NCBI GenBank assembly: GCA_036393095.1
Contig: DASVWS010000012.1
Span: 30,831 to 94,830, forward strand
DNA from: JAGWRI01 sp036393095
Lineage (GTDB): Bacteria > Gemmatimonadota > Gemmatimonadetes > Gemmatimonadales > Gemmatimonadaceae
Reading direction: 5' to 3'
DNA: 64,000 nt
Shown: positions 51,061 through 60,500 of the stretch, one piece after another
Layout: each line of letters begins with the position of its first letter
How positions within the stretch are numbered: position 1 is the stretch's first letter
The notes under the pieces: model-generated
Told to the model about the DNA's origin: nothing
Databases searched by the model: none
The model's input: the letters and a program-made list of their open reading frames with translations, nothing else
Position numbers and translations under genes: made by a program

Positions 51061-52097
51061 GGCGTGGTGGGGACCTTGATCTTGCCCGCGATGATGTCCG
51101 CCTTGATCTGCTCCAGCCGCGCATGCACGCTGTCGGGGATCAGCGCCTTGTTGTGCTCGTCGTAGACGTAGCGCACGCCGTTCTGGGCCAGCCCGAACGT
51201 GTAGATCCCGCCCTTGAACGTGCCGTCCTTCACGCGCTTGATCACGTCGAAGACCGCCGCGTCCACGCCCTTCACCATGGACGTGAGCACGTGGCCCGGC
51301 GCTTCGGAGTACTGATCGGCGTCCACCCCGATGGCGAGCTTGTTGGTCTGCCGTGCGGCCTCGAAGACCCCCAGCCCCGTCGACCCCGACGCATGGAAGA
51401 TCACGTTGACGCCGTCCTGATACTGGGCGAGCGCCAGCTCCTTGCCCTTGCCGGGATTCCGGAACGCGTCGGGGGTCACCCCCGCGTACTGCGCGATCAC
51501 CTCGCAGTCGGGGCAGACGTAGTGCACGCCGGCCGCGTACCCGGCCTGGAATTTCTGGATGAGCGGCGAGTTCATCCCGCCGATGAATCCCACCTTTCGG
51601 GAGTGTCCCACCATTGCCGCGAGCGCGCCGACGAGGAACGAACCCTCCTCCTCGCGGAACTTGAGCGCGGCCAGGTTGGGCGGCGGCGGGATGGGACGGC
51701 CCGCGCTGTCGGTGGCGACGGAGAAGTCCACGCCCGCGAAATCCGTGTGCGGGTATTCCCTGGCGAGCTGCACCAGATCGTCGGTGAAGATGAACCCGAT
51801 GCCGATCACCAGCTTCATCCCCTCGGCGGCGAGAATGCGCAGCCCCGCCTCCCGGTCGGAGCCTTCGCCCGGTTCGATGAACCGCACGTGGACCCCGAGC
51901 TCCTTCTCGGCGCGCTCTCCCCCGACATAGGCCGCGTCGTTGAACGACTTGTCGCCCCGCCCGCCCACGTCGAATACGATGCCGACATTGACCGCATTCG
52001 GGTCGATGACGGGCGATACCGCGCCGGCGGGGTGCACGAAGAGCAACACCACGTGGGCGGCGAGCAGCACGCCCACGAGGATGAGCAGCTTCCGCAT
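51057..52097 (-). CDS. BMP-family nucleoside-binding protein
   Basis: A 346-residue periplasmic binding protein with a signal peptide or anchor (1-26). VGIVFDVGGRGDKSFNDAAYVGGERAEKELG, KLVIGIGFIFTDD, KVGFIGGMNSPLIQKFQAGYAAG and VIFHASGSTGLGVFEAA are the family blocks of BmpA/PnrA/NupN. It should capture purine or other nucleosides for the permeases encoded downstream. No lipobox Cys is visible. Divergent from nadB across 66 bases. Confidence 0.92.
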   Translation of the reverse strand: MRKLLILVGVLLAAHVVLLFVHPAGAVSPVIDPNAVNVGIVFDVGGRGDKSFNDAAYVGGERAEKELGVHVRFIEPGEGSDREAGLRILAAEGMKLVIGIGFIFTDDLVQLAREYPHTDFAGVDFSVATDSAGRPIPPPPNLAALKFREEEGSFLVGALAAMVGHSRKVGFIGGMNSPLIQKFQAGYAAGVHYVCPDCEVIAQYAGVTPDAFRNPGKGKELALAQYQDGVNVIFHASGSTGLGVFEAARQTNKLAIGVDADQYSEAPGHVLTSMVKGVDAAVFDVIKRVKDGTFKGGIYTFGLAQNGVRYVYDEHNKALIPDSVHARLEQIKADIIAGKIKVPTTP

Positions 52098-52163
52098 GGC
52101 GTGAACAATCGTGTGCCCGCGCGGGGTACCGCAAGGCTCGCACGGTCAATTGATTTCCCCCTC

Positions 52164-53675
52164 ATGGTCGAGCGGATCCGGACGCGGTTTCTCGTGGTGG
52201 GCAGCGGCGTCGCGGGCCTGCACACTGCCCTGCGGGCGTCGGAGCATGGCGAGGTCCTCCTGCTCACCAAGCGGTCGCTGTTCGACAGCGCCACCGCGTA
52301 CGCCCAGGGAGGCATCGCCGCCGCGCTCGGCGCGGGCGACTCGCCGCAGCTCCACCGCCGCGACACGCTGGCAGCGGGCGCGGCGCTGTGCGACGCCACC
52401 GCCGTGCGCGTGCTCGTGGAGGAAGGGCCCGAGCGCGTCCGCGACCTGCAGAGTGCCGGCGCCGAATTCGATCTCGGGCCGCGCGGCGAGCTGATCCTCG
52501 GACGCGAAGCCGCGCACTCCGCGTCGCGCATCGTGCACGCGCACGGCGACCAGACCGGCGCCGAGGTGGCGCGCACCCTCATCGAACGGGTGCGCGAGCA
52601 CCGGCGCATCCGCGTGCTGGAGAAGACCCGGGTGCTCGACCTCATCGTGGCGCGGCGCACCGCGCTCGGCGTGCGGGCGAGCGTCCGGGGGCACGCCACC
52701 GAGATCGTGGCCGACGCGACCGTGCTGGCCACCGGAGGCTGCGGGCAGGTGTACCGCTACACGACGAATCCCGTCGTTGCGACCGGGGACGGATACGCCA
52801 TCGCCCATCGCGCCGGCGCCATGCTCGCCGACATGGAATTCGTCCAGTTCCATCCCACCGCGCTCGACACCCCGGAAAATCCGCTGCAGCTCATCTCCGA
52901 AGCGGTGCGCGGGGAGGGCGCGCGGCTCGTGAACGACCGCGGCGTGCGGTTCATGGCCGGCAAGCACCCCGAAGCCGAGCTGGCACCGCGCGACATCGTC
53001 GCCCGGGCCATCTTCCGCGAGCAGCGCTCCGGCCACCGGGTCTTTCTCGATGCGCGAAAGATCGGGCGAAGATTCGCCCGCCGCTTTCCCGGCATCGACG
53101 CCATCTGCAAGGCGCGCGGCATCGACCCGCGGCGGGATCTCATTCCGGTGACGCCGGCCGCGCACTACATGATGGGCGGCGTCGTCACCGACCTGTACGG
53201 GCGCGCGAGCCTCCGGCGCCTGTTCGCGGCGGGCGAAGTGTCGCGCACCGGCGTGCACGGGGCCAACCGCCTGGCGTCGAACTCGCTGCTCGAAGGGCTC
53301 GTCTTCGCGGAGCGCGTGGCGGCGCGACTACGCGACACGCCGCCGCTCACCCGGCTGCCCCGCAAGACCCGGTGGAGCGTGCCCGTGCTGCACGACCGCG
53401 GCGCGGCACAGGTGGCGGCCGACCTCGTGCGCATGATCATGTGGCAGTACGCCGGCATCATCCGGAATGCCGCCGGGCTCAGGAGCGCGCTGGCGACGCT
53501 CGAGGACATCGAGAAGCGGCTGCCCGAGGGGGCAACCGAAGAGGCCAACCTGATTCAGACGGCGAGCCTGATCGCGCGCGCCGCGCTGGGCCGCCGGGAG
53601 TCGCGCGGCGGCCATTACCGCAGCGACTTTCCGCGCGCGAAAGGAGAATGGCGCGGCCGGCACATCGAGCTCTAA
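52164..53675 (+). CDS. nadB: L-aspartate oxidase
   Basis: A 503-residue FAD enzyme that converts L-aspartate to iminoaspartate, the first step of NAD synthesis. FAD motif VVGSGVAGLHTAL, then ATAYAQGGIAAAL, HAHGDQTGAEV, QFHPTAL, ISEAVRGEGARLVN, PAAHYMMGGVVTDLYGR and VHGANRLASNSLLEGLVF. The helical C-terminal domain (about 400-500) matches the succinate-dehydrogenase flavoprotein family; the DRG/HP arrangement favours NadB over SdhA. First gene of nadB-nadA-nadC. Confidence 0.95.
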   Translation: MVERIRTRFLVVGSGVAGLHTALRASEHGEVLLLTKRSLFDSATAYAQGGIAAALGAGDSPQLHRRDTLAAGAALCDATAVRVLVEEGPERVRDLQSAGAEFDLGPRGELILGREAAHSASRIVHAHGDQTGAEVARTLIERVREHRRIRVLEKTRVLDLIVARRTALGVRASVRGHATEIVADATVLATGGCGQVYRYTTNPVVATGDGYAIAHRAGAMLADMEFVQFHPTALDTPENPLQLISEAVRGEGARLVNDRGVRFMAGKHPEAELAPRDIVARAIFREQRSGHRVFLDARKIGRRFARRFPGIDAICKARGIDPRRDLIPVTPAAHYMMGGVVTDLYGRASLRRLFAAGEVSRTGVHGANRLASNSLLEGLVFAERVAARLRDTPPLTRLPRKTRWSVPVLHDRGAAQVAADLVRMIMWQYAGIIRNAAGLRSALATLEDIEKRLPEGATEEANLIQTASLIARAALGRRESRGGHYRSDFPRAKGEWRGRHIEL

Positions 53676-53731
53676 ACGTCCGTTTGAGACTTTGGAACTT
53701 CGCCTCTGCTCCCACCGCTAATATCCACGAT

Positions 53732-54748
53732 ATGCCCTCGACGACCCAGGCTCCTGGCGACCGTTCCGCCACCGCACTGCACGACGAGATCCGCGCCCTC
53801 GCCGCCAAGCGGAACGCGGTGATTCTCGCGCACAACTACGAACGTCCCGAGGTTCAGGACGTCGCCGACTACGTGGGCGATTCGCTCGGCCTGTCGCGCG
53901 AGGCCGCGAAGACCGCCGCCAACGTGATCGTGTTCTGCGGCGTGCACTTCATGGCCGAGACGGCGGCGATCCTCTCACCCGGCAAGCGCGTGCTGCTGCC
54001 GGACATGGCGGCCGGCTGTTCGCTGGCGGCGACGATCGACGCCGCGCAGCTCCGGGACTGGAAGGCGGAGCATCCGGGCGCCGTGGTCGTGTCGTACGTG
54101 AATACGACCGCCGACGTGAAGGCCGAGAGCGACTACTGCTGCACGTCGGGCAACGCGGTGGACGTGGTCAACGCGATCCCCGGCGACCGGGAGATCCTCT
54201 TCCTGCCCGACATGTTCCTGGGCGCGCACGTGCGGCGCGTGACGGGGCGCGACAACATCCACGTGTGGATGGGCGAGTGCCACGTGCATGCGGGGATCGA
54301 TCCCGAGCACATGCGCGCGCAGCGCGCCGCGCATCCGCACGCAGAGTTCCTCGTCCATCCCGAATGCGGGTGCTCGACGTCGGTGCTCGAAGCGCTGTCG
54401 GCAGGCGACGTGGACGGCGACGGCGTGGAGATTCTGTCCACGGAAGGGATGATCCGCCGGCCGGCGCAGTCGCCGGCCGACGAATTCATCGTGGCCACCG
54501 AGGTCGGAATCCTGCATCGCCTGCGGCGCGAGAACCCGACGAAGACGTTCTTCCCAGCCAACGACCGCGCCACGTGCGCGTACATGAAGGTCACCACGCT
54601 GCCCAAGGTGCTCGCCGCGCTCACCAACAACGAGCACCACATCACCGTCCCACCCGACATCGCGCGCCGCGCGCGCCGCGCCATCGAGCGCATGGTCTCG
54701 ATCGGCGGCACCAGCGCTCTTGCCCCGGTGGGTGATCCCGGGGAATAG
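53732..54748 (+). CDS. nadA: Quinolinate synthase
   Basis: A 338-residue 4Fe-4S enzyme that condenses iminoaspartate with dihydroxyacetone phosphate to quinolinate. Three repeated Rossmann-like domains; ILAHNYERPEVQDVADYVGDSLGLS at the N-terminus and Cys residues in VIVFCGVHFMAET, HPECGCSTSVL and RATCAYMK. The ATG at 53732 has no ribosome site, and TAATAT lies seven bases before it, so the message may start at the ATG; the nadB transcript could also read through the 56-base gap. Confidence 0.95.
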   Translation: MPSTTQAPGDRSATALHDEIRALAAKRNAVILAHNYERPEVQDVADYVGDSLGLSREAAKTAANVIVFCGVHFMAETAAILSPGKRVLLPDMAAGCSLAATIDAAQLRDWKAEHPGAVVVSYVNTTADVKAESDYCCTSGNAVDVVNAIPGDREILFLPDMFLGAHVRRVTGRDNIHVWMGECHVHAGIDPEHMRAQRAAHPHAEFLVHPECGCSTSVLEALSAGDVDGDGVEILSTEGMIRRPAQSPADEFIVATEVGILHRLRRENPTKTFFPANDRATCAYMKVTTLPKVLAALTNNEHHITVPPDIARRARRAIERMVSIGGTSALAPVGDPGE

Positions 54749-54752
54749 GCCC

Positions 54753-55688
54753 ATGCTGCAGCCCGAGTCCGAGCGCCACGGTGTTCCGCGCATGATCACG
54801 CCGCTGTCCACGCCGTCCATCCCCCAGCTGACGCGGACCGGACTGAACTTCCCGCTGGCGCCGGGGGCGCTGGACGCCACGGTCCGATCGGCGCTCGAGG
54901 AGGACGGCGCGTTCAACGACATCACGACCATCGCGACCGTGGTCACCGAGCGGCGCGCGCGCGCATCGCTCGCCGCCAAACAGGCCGGCGTGGTCGCCGG
55001 AGTGCCGCTCGTGGTCGAGTCGTTCCGGCTGCTCGATCCCAAAGTCTCGATCCGCATCGACGCCGAGGACGGCACGCGGGTGCGGGCGGGCGACTCGGTG
55101 CTGTTCATCACCGGGCATGCGCGGCCGATTCTCGCCGCCGAGCGAGTGGCGCTCAACTTCATTCAGCGCCTGTCGGGGATCGCATCGCTGACGGCGCGCT
55201 ACGTCGAAGCGGTGCGCGGCACCAAGGCCCGCATCCTCGACACGCGGAAGACGACGCCGGGATGGCGGCTGCTGGAGAAGTACGCGGTGCGGGCGGGCGG
55301 GGGCACCAACCACCGGTTCGATCTCGCGTCGGCGGTGCTGATCAAGGACAACCACCTTGCCGCGCTCGACGGCGACATCGCGCTGGCCGTGCGCCGCGCG
55401 CGCGAGACCGCGCCCCTGGGCACGCGCGTGGAGGTGGAATGCGAGCGGCGCGAACAGGTGGAGGCGGCCGTGCGCGCGGGCGCCGACATCGTGATGCTCG
55501 ACAACATGTCGCCCGCGGAGCTGCGCGAGTGCGTGGCGCTCGTGGGCGGGCGGGCCACGGTGGAAGCGAGCGGCGGCATCACGCTGCACACCGTGCGGGA
55601 GATCGCCGAATGCGGCGTCGACTGGATCTCCGTGGGCGCGCTCACGCACTCGGCGCCGGCAATGGACCTGGCGCTCGACTTCGAGTGA
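54753..55688 (+). CDS. nadC: Nicotinate-nucleotide pyrophosphorylase (carboxylating)
   Basis: A 311-residue enzyme that joins quinolinate with PRPP to give nicotinate mononucleotide. SALEEDGAFNDITT, RVALNFIQRLSGIASLTARYV, ILDTRKTTPGWRLLEKYAVRAGGGTNHRFDL and VLIKDNHLAAL are the classic active-site blocks; VEASGGITLHTVREIAECGVDWISVGALTHS closes the barrel. The start is set at ATG 54753, five bases after nadA; an ATG at 54792 is the alternative. Confidence 0.95.
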   Translation: MLQPESERHGVPRMITPLSTPSIPQLTRTGLNFPLAPGALDATVRSALEEDGAFNDITTIATVVTERRARASLAAKQAGVVAGVPLVVESFRLLDPKVSIRIDAEDGTRVRAGDSVLFITGHARPILAAERVALNFIQRLSGIASLTARYVEAVRGTKARILDTRKTTPGWRLLEKYAVRAGGGTNHRFDLASAVLIKDNHLAALDGDIALAVRRARETAPLGTRVEVECERREQVEAAVRAGADIVMLDNMSPAELRECVALVGGRATVEASGGITLHTVREIAECGVDWISVGALTHSAPAMDLALDFE

Positions 55689-55701
55689 TGCCGGCGCGCG
55701 G

Positions 55702-55720
55702 CGGGGAGCCCCGCTCCCCG
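55702..55720. terminator. Hairpin between nadC and the convergent zinc-ribbon gene
   Basis: CGGGGAGC pairs with GCTCCCCG around a three-base loop, eight base pairs, in the 51-base gap between the two convergent stops. No U-run follows on either strand, so any termination may need other factors. Confidence 0.5.
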
Positions 55721-55739
55721 TGCGCATCCGGGTGGCCCC

Positions 55740-55925
55740 TTAGAGATCCGCGCAGCTCTTGTTGATCTGCCGGCATTGCCGGCAGATCAGCTTGCACTTG
55801 ACCCACTCCAGCGCCGTGCTGCCGCAATGGTCGCACGCCTCGGGCAACGAGTCGTTGCGCAAGGGCGGCGGGATCTCGGGCGCGCGCGGCGCGCGAGCAT
55901 CGATCGGCGGCATTGCCTCAATCAT
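55740..55925 (-). CDS. Small zinc-ribbon protein
   Basis: A 61-residue protein with a Pro-rich N-terminal half and a zinc ribbon: CDHCG (residues about 33-37) and, 14 residues on, CRQC (51-54); further Cys residues (K-C-K and S-C-A) flank the second knuckle. No enzyme domain. Start uncertain: ATG 55925 or ATG 55913, neither with a ribosome site. The first option overlaps the divergent ATG of the exonuclease gene. Could be a regulator of its neighbour or a small translation- or RNA-linked factor; function unknown. Confidence 0.65.
   Translation of the reverse strand: MIEAMPPIDARAPRAPEIPPPLRNDSLPEACDHCGSTALEWVKCKLICRQCRQINKSCADL
55763..55789. repeat. Perfect 12-base-pair inverted repeat inside the zinc-ribbon gene
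   Basis: TGATCTGCCGGC and GCCGGCAGATCA are separated by ATT. On the minus strand it encodes the LICRQCRQI zinc knuckle, so the symmetry partly follows from the CRQ-CRQ repetition, but the match is perfect to the base. It ends 24 bases before the stop codon. Confidence 0.8.
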
Positions 55926-57477
55926 GCCGGGGCTGGCAGATTCCCACAACCGTTTCCCACCCCATCGGAGCGCGCGTATCCCGAACCACGACCCGCACGG
56001 CCTCAATCATGCCCCGAAGCACGGCGTGCCCGGCCACTTCGATCTCGACGCCGTCGCGCGGCGAATCGCCACGAAGTACGGCTTCGAGCCGGCGTATCCC
56101 GACGACGCGCGCCGCCAGCTCGACGCGATCTCGGCCCCCGCGCCGGTCCCGGCCGGCACGCGCGATCTCCGCAACCTGCTCTGGTCGTCGATCGACAACG
56201 ATTCGTCGCTCGACCTCGACCAGGCCGAGGTGGCCGAGCAGCTGCCCGGCGACTCGATACGGCTGCTCGTGGCAATCGCCGACGTCGACGCGCTGGTGCC
56301 CGGCGGTTCGCCGCTCGACGTGCATGCCCACGCCAACTCCACCTCGGTGTACACGGGCGTCGAGGTGTTTCCGATGCTGCCGGAGAAGCTGTCGACCGGG
56401 CTCACCTCGCTGAACCAGAACGAGGATCGGCTGGCGCTGGTCATCGAGACCGTCGTCGACGCGCACGGGGAAGTCACGACGCAGGACGTCTACCGAGCGG
56501 TGATCCGCAATCAGGCCAAGCTCGCGTACGACCAGGTGGGCGCGTGGCTGGATGGCGGAACGGCGCCGCCTAAGGTGACGGGCAATGCCGCGCTGCAGGA
56601 GCAGCTCCGGCTGCAGTCGGAGGCAGCGCAACGGCTCAAGTCGCAGCGGCTGCGCCACGGCGCCATCGAGCTCGACACCATCGAGGCCACGCCCGTGGCG
56701 AAGGACGGCCAGGTGGTGGATCTGGCGCTCACGCAGAAGAGCAAGGCGCGCGATCTCATTGAGGATTTCATGATCGCCTCGAACATCGCGATCGCGGTCT
56801 TCCTCGAGTCGAAAGGGCGGTCGGGGATCCGGCGCGTGGTGCGCGAGCCCGAGCGGTGGAGCCGGCTGGTCGATCTCGCCAGTCAGTACGGCGCGACGCT
56901 TCCGGCCAAGCCCGACTCGCTGGCGCTCGCGCAGTTCCTGAGCACGCGCCGGGCCGCCGATCCGCTGCGCTTTCCCGATCTGTCGCTCACCGTGGTGAAG
57001 CTGATGGGACCGGGCGAGTACGCGCTCGACATGCCGGGCAAGGATCCGGGCATGCACTTCGGACTCGCAGTGCACGACTACTCGCACGCCACGGCGCCCA
57101 ACCGGCGCTACGCCGATCTGATCACCCAGCGGCTGGCCAAGGCGGCCATCGCCGGCGCCGGCGCGCCGTATTCCAACGACGACCTGGCGGCGCTCGCGGC
57201 GCACTGCACCGAGCGCGAAGACGCCGCGAACAAGGTGGAGCGGACGATGCGCAAGGTGGCGGCGGCGCTCCTCCTGGCGCACCGCATCGGCGACGTGTTC
57301 GACGGCATCGTGACCGGCGTCTCCGACCACGGCACCTTCGCCCGGCTCTTCCATCCGCCCGCCGAGGGGATGGTCGTGCGCGCGCAGCATGGGCTGGACG
57401 TCGGCGACCGAGTGAAGCTGCGGCTCGTGCATACCGATCCGTCGCAGGGCTACATCGACTTCGAAGCGATCCGCTGA
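55924..57477 (+). CDS. RNase II/RNB-family exoribonuclease
   Basis: A 517-residue protein (from ATG 55924). The RNB catalytic domain spans about 75-400: RNLLWSSIDNDSSLDLDQAE carries the metal-binding Asp residues, FPMLPEKLSTGLTSLNQNEDRLALVIE and YSHATAPNRRYADLITQRL are family blocks. It lacks the N-terminal cold-shock domains of RNase R/II; a short S1-like barrel (DVFDGIVTGVSDHGTFARLF) ends it. It would degrade RNA 3' to 5'. The start is uncertain: ATG 55924 shares CATG with the divergent gene; GTG 56026 is a candidate closer to the conserved domain. Confidence 0.88.
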   Translation: MPGLADSHNRFPPHRSARIPNHDPHGLNHAPKHGVPGHFDLDAVARRIATKYGFEPAYPDDARRQLDAISAPAPVPAGTRDLRNLLWSSIDNDSSLDLDQAEVAEQLPGDSIRLLVAIADVDALVPGGSPLDVHAHANSTSVYTGVEVFPMLPEKLSTGLTSLNQNEDRLALVIETVVDAHGEVTTQDVYRAVIRNQAKLAYDQVGAWLDGGTAPPKVTGNAALQEQLRLQSEAAQRLKSQRLRHGAIELDTIEATPVAKDGQVVDLALTQKSKARDLIEDFMIASNIAIAVFLESKGRSGIRRVVREPERWSRLVDLASQYGATLPAKPDSLALAQFLSTRRAADPLRFPDLSLTVVKLMGPGEYALDMPGKDPGMHFGLAVHDYSHATAPNRRYADLITQRLAKAAIAGAGAPYSNDDLAALAAHCTEREDAANKVERTMRKVAAALLLAHRIGDVFDGIVTGVSDHGTFARLFHPPAEGMVVRAQHGLDVGDRVKLRLVHTDPSQGYIDFEAIR

Positions 57478-57541
57478 ACGCCTTGCCAAGCCTGCCCGGG
57501 CGCCGCAACGTCAGGGCTTCCGCCAACCCTCCAGGACCCCC

Positions 57542-60500
57542 ATGTCGCCACTCGCCGGTCGTGCGCTCCGCCGGAGCGCCGTGCTCCTTGCGTCCATCGC
57601 CCTCTTTGCCCTGCCGGCGTCGGCGCAGCGCGCGGGCGCGGATTCCGCCCACAACCAGAAGGGACTGCCGCTCAAGGCCGCGCGCAGCGCCGACTTCACG
57701 ACCAGCAAGGGCTCGTGGATGTCGCTCGACGTGAGTCCCGATGGCAGGACCATCGTCTTCGACCTGCTCGGCGACATCTACACCATGCCGGCGCGCGGGG
57801 GCACGGCCACCGCGATCACGCACGGCCTGCCCTACGACGCGCAGCCGCGCTTCAGCCCCGACGGCTCGCGCATCGTGTTCGTCTCCGACCGTTCGGGGGG
57901 CGACAACGTGTGGACGATGCGCGCCGACGGCTCCGACACCGTGCAGGTGACGCAGGGCAACGACAACCTGTACGTCTCGCCGCGGTACACCCCCGACGGC
58001 CGCTACATCGTCGCGTCGAAGAGCGGCGGGCCGCTCGGCGGCGCAGCCAAGCTCTGGATCTACGACGTGCGCGGCGGCAGCGGCACGCCGCTCATCACGG
58101 AGCCCGCGCAGCGGAAGACGATCGGCGCCGCCATGGATCCCAGGGGACGGTACATCTGGTACGCCCAGAGCACCGGCGACTGGACCTACAACGCGATCCT
58201 GCCGCTGTACGAGCTGGCCCAGTACGACCGCGAGACGGGACGCAGCGTCGTGACCACGTCGCGCGACGGCTCGGCGTTCCGCCCCGAGATCTCGCACGAC
58301 GGGCGGTGGCTGGTGTACGGCACGCGCTACGAGGCGAAGACGGGGCTGCGGATCCGCAATCTCGAAACCGGCATCGAACGGTGGCTGGCCTATCCGGTGC
58401 AGCGCGACGACCAGGAATCGCGCGCGCCGCTCGACGTCCTGCCCGGGTATGCCTTCACCGCGGACGACGAGGCGATCGTCGTCTCGTACGGCGGCGAGAT
58501 CTGGCGCGTGCCGGTGGACGGCAGCCGCGCGACGAAGATTCCGTTCACCGCGCACGTGGCGGTGGCGATGGGTCCCGAGGTGCGGTTCGAGTACCGGGTG
58601 GACGACAAGCCGGCCTTCGACGCCCATCAGGTGCGCGACATCGCCGTGGCGCCCGACGGGCACCGCGTGGCGTTCACGGCGCTCGACCGCGTGTACGTGA
58701 TCGATTCGATCGGCGCCGCGCCGCGCCGCCTGACGGCGATGGACACGGCGCAGTTCCAGCCCGTGTGGTCGCCCGACGGCCGGTCGATCGCGTTCGTGAC
58801 GTGGGACGACGCGGCGGGCGGCGGGATCTACCGGGTGAGCGCGACTGGCGGAGCGCCGCAGCGGGTCACCGCCGAGGCCGCGTACTATCGCGACCTGGCC
58901 TGGTCGCTGGACGGGAAGCGGCTGGTGGCAGTGCGTGCGTCGGCGCGCGACCTGCAGGAGAACGCCGGCACCTTCGACGGCGGGCTCGACCGCCACATCG
59001 TCTGGGTGCCGGCGTCCGGCGGTGCCGCCACAGTGATCATGCCCGCCGGCAGCTTTGCGCTGCCGCAGTTCAGCGTGCGCGACACCAGCCGCATCTTCGT
59101 GTACAGCCCTGCCGAAGGGCTCGTGTCGGTGCGCTGGGACGGCACCGACATGAAGCACGTGGTGCGCGTCGAGGTGCCGCCCACACCCGGCGGCGCCGAG
59201 ATGGCCGCCCGGCAGATGGCCGGCACCGACCTGCCCGACCCCACGGTGATCGAGGAGCTCGAGGCCAACCCGCGGCGCACCGGTGCGCAGGCGGTGCGGC
59301 TGAGCCCCGACGGCAGCCACGTGGTGGCGCAGATCGGCATGCAACTCTACGCCGTGGCCGTGCCCACGGGCGTGGGCGCCGATCCGGCGGTGGTGGCCGA
59401 TCCCAAGAGCGCCGCGTTCCCGGTGCGCAAGCTCACGACGATCGGCGGCGAATTCCCCACCTGGAGCCCCGACGGCAAGCTCGTCTACTGGGGGATGGGG
59501 AACGCGATCGCGACCTACGACCTGGCGCGGGCGCAGCAGGTGGACGACAGCCTCAAGGCGGCCCGTGAAGCGAAGCAGACCGGCGGCGCGGGCGGTGCGG
59601 GCGCGGGCGAGAAGCCGGCGGCCGACACGGCGCACGCGGAGTACAAGCCGGTCGAACGCCACATCGCGGTGTCGGAGCGGCGCGACGTGCCCCGCGGCAC
59701 GGCGGTGCTGCGCGGGGCGCGCGTGCTCTCGATGAAGGGGTACGAGGTGATCGACGACGCCGACATCGTGATCCGCAACGACCGCATCGAGGCGGTGGGC
59801 AAGCGCGGCGCGGTGGCGGTGCCGAAGGACGCGACGGTGATCGACATGTCGGGCAAGACGATCGTGCCGGGGTTCGTCGACACGCACTACCACACGCAGT
59901 GGCTGGTGCCCGACATCCACGTCGGCCAGGTGTGGCAGTACCTCGCGATGCTCGCCTACGGCGTGACGACGACGCGCGATCCCCAGACCTCCGACACCGA
60001 GGTGCTGACCTACGAGGACCAGGTGGAGACCGGCGCCATGGTGGGGCCGCGCATCTATTCCACCGGCCCCGGCGTGTTCAGCTCGGAGCACATCCGCACG
60101 CTCGACGACGCCCGGAACGTGCTCAAGCGGTACGCCGAGTACTACCATACGAACACACTGAAAATGTACATGTCGGGCAACCGCCTGACGCGCCAGTACA
60201 TCATCATGGCGGCGAAGGAGCTGGGGCTGATGCCGACCACCGAGGGCGGCCTCGATTTCAAGCTCGAGATGACGCACGCCATGGACGGCTACCCGGGCGT
60301 CGAGCACACGCTGCCGATCACCCCGCTCTACGACGACGTCGTGAACTTCTGGGCGAAGAGCGGCACGACGAACAGCCCGACGCTCATCGTGTCGTACGGC
60401 GCGCCGTTCGGCGAGAACTACTGGTACACGAACACGGACGTGCACGACGACCCGAAGGTGCGGCACTTCCATCCCGAAACGGACATCGACCAGAAGACGC

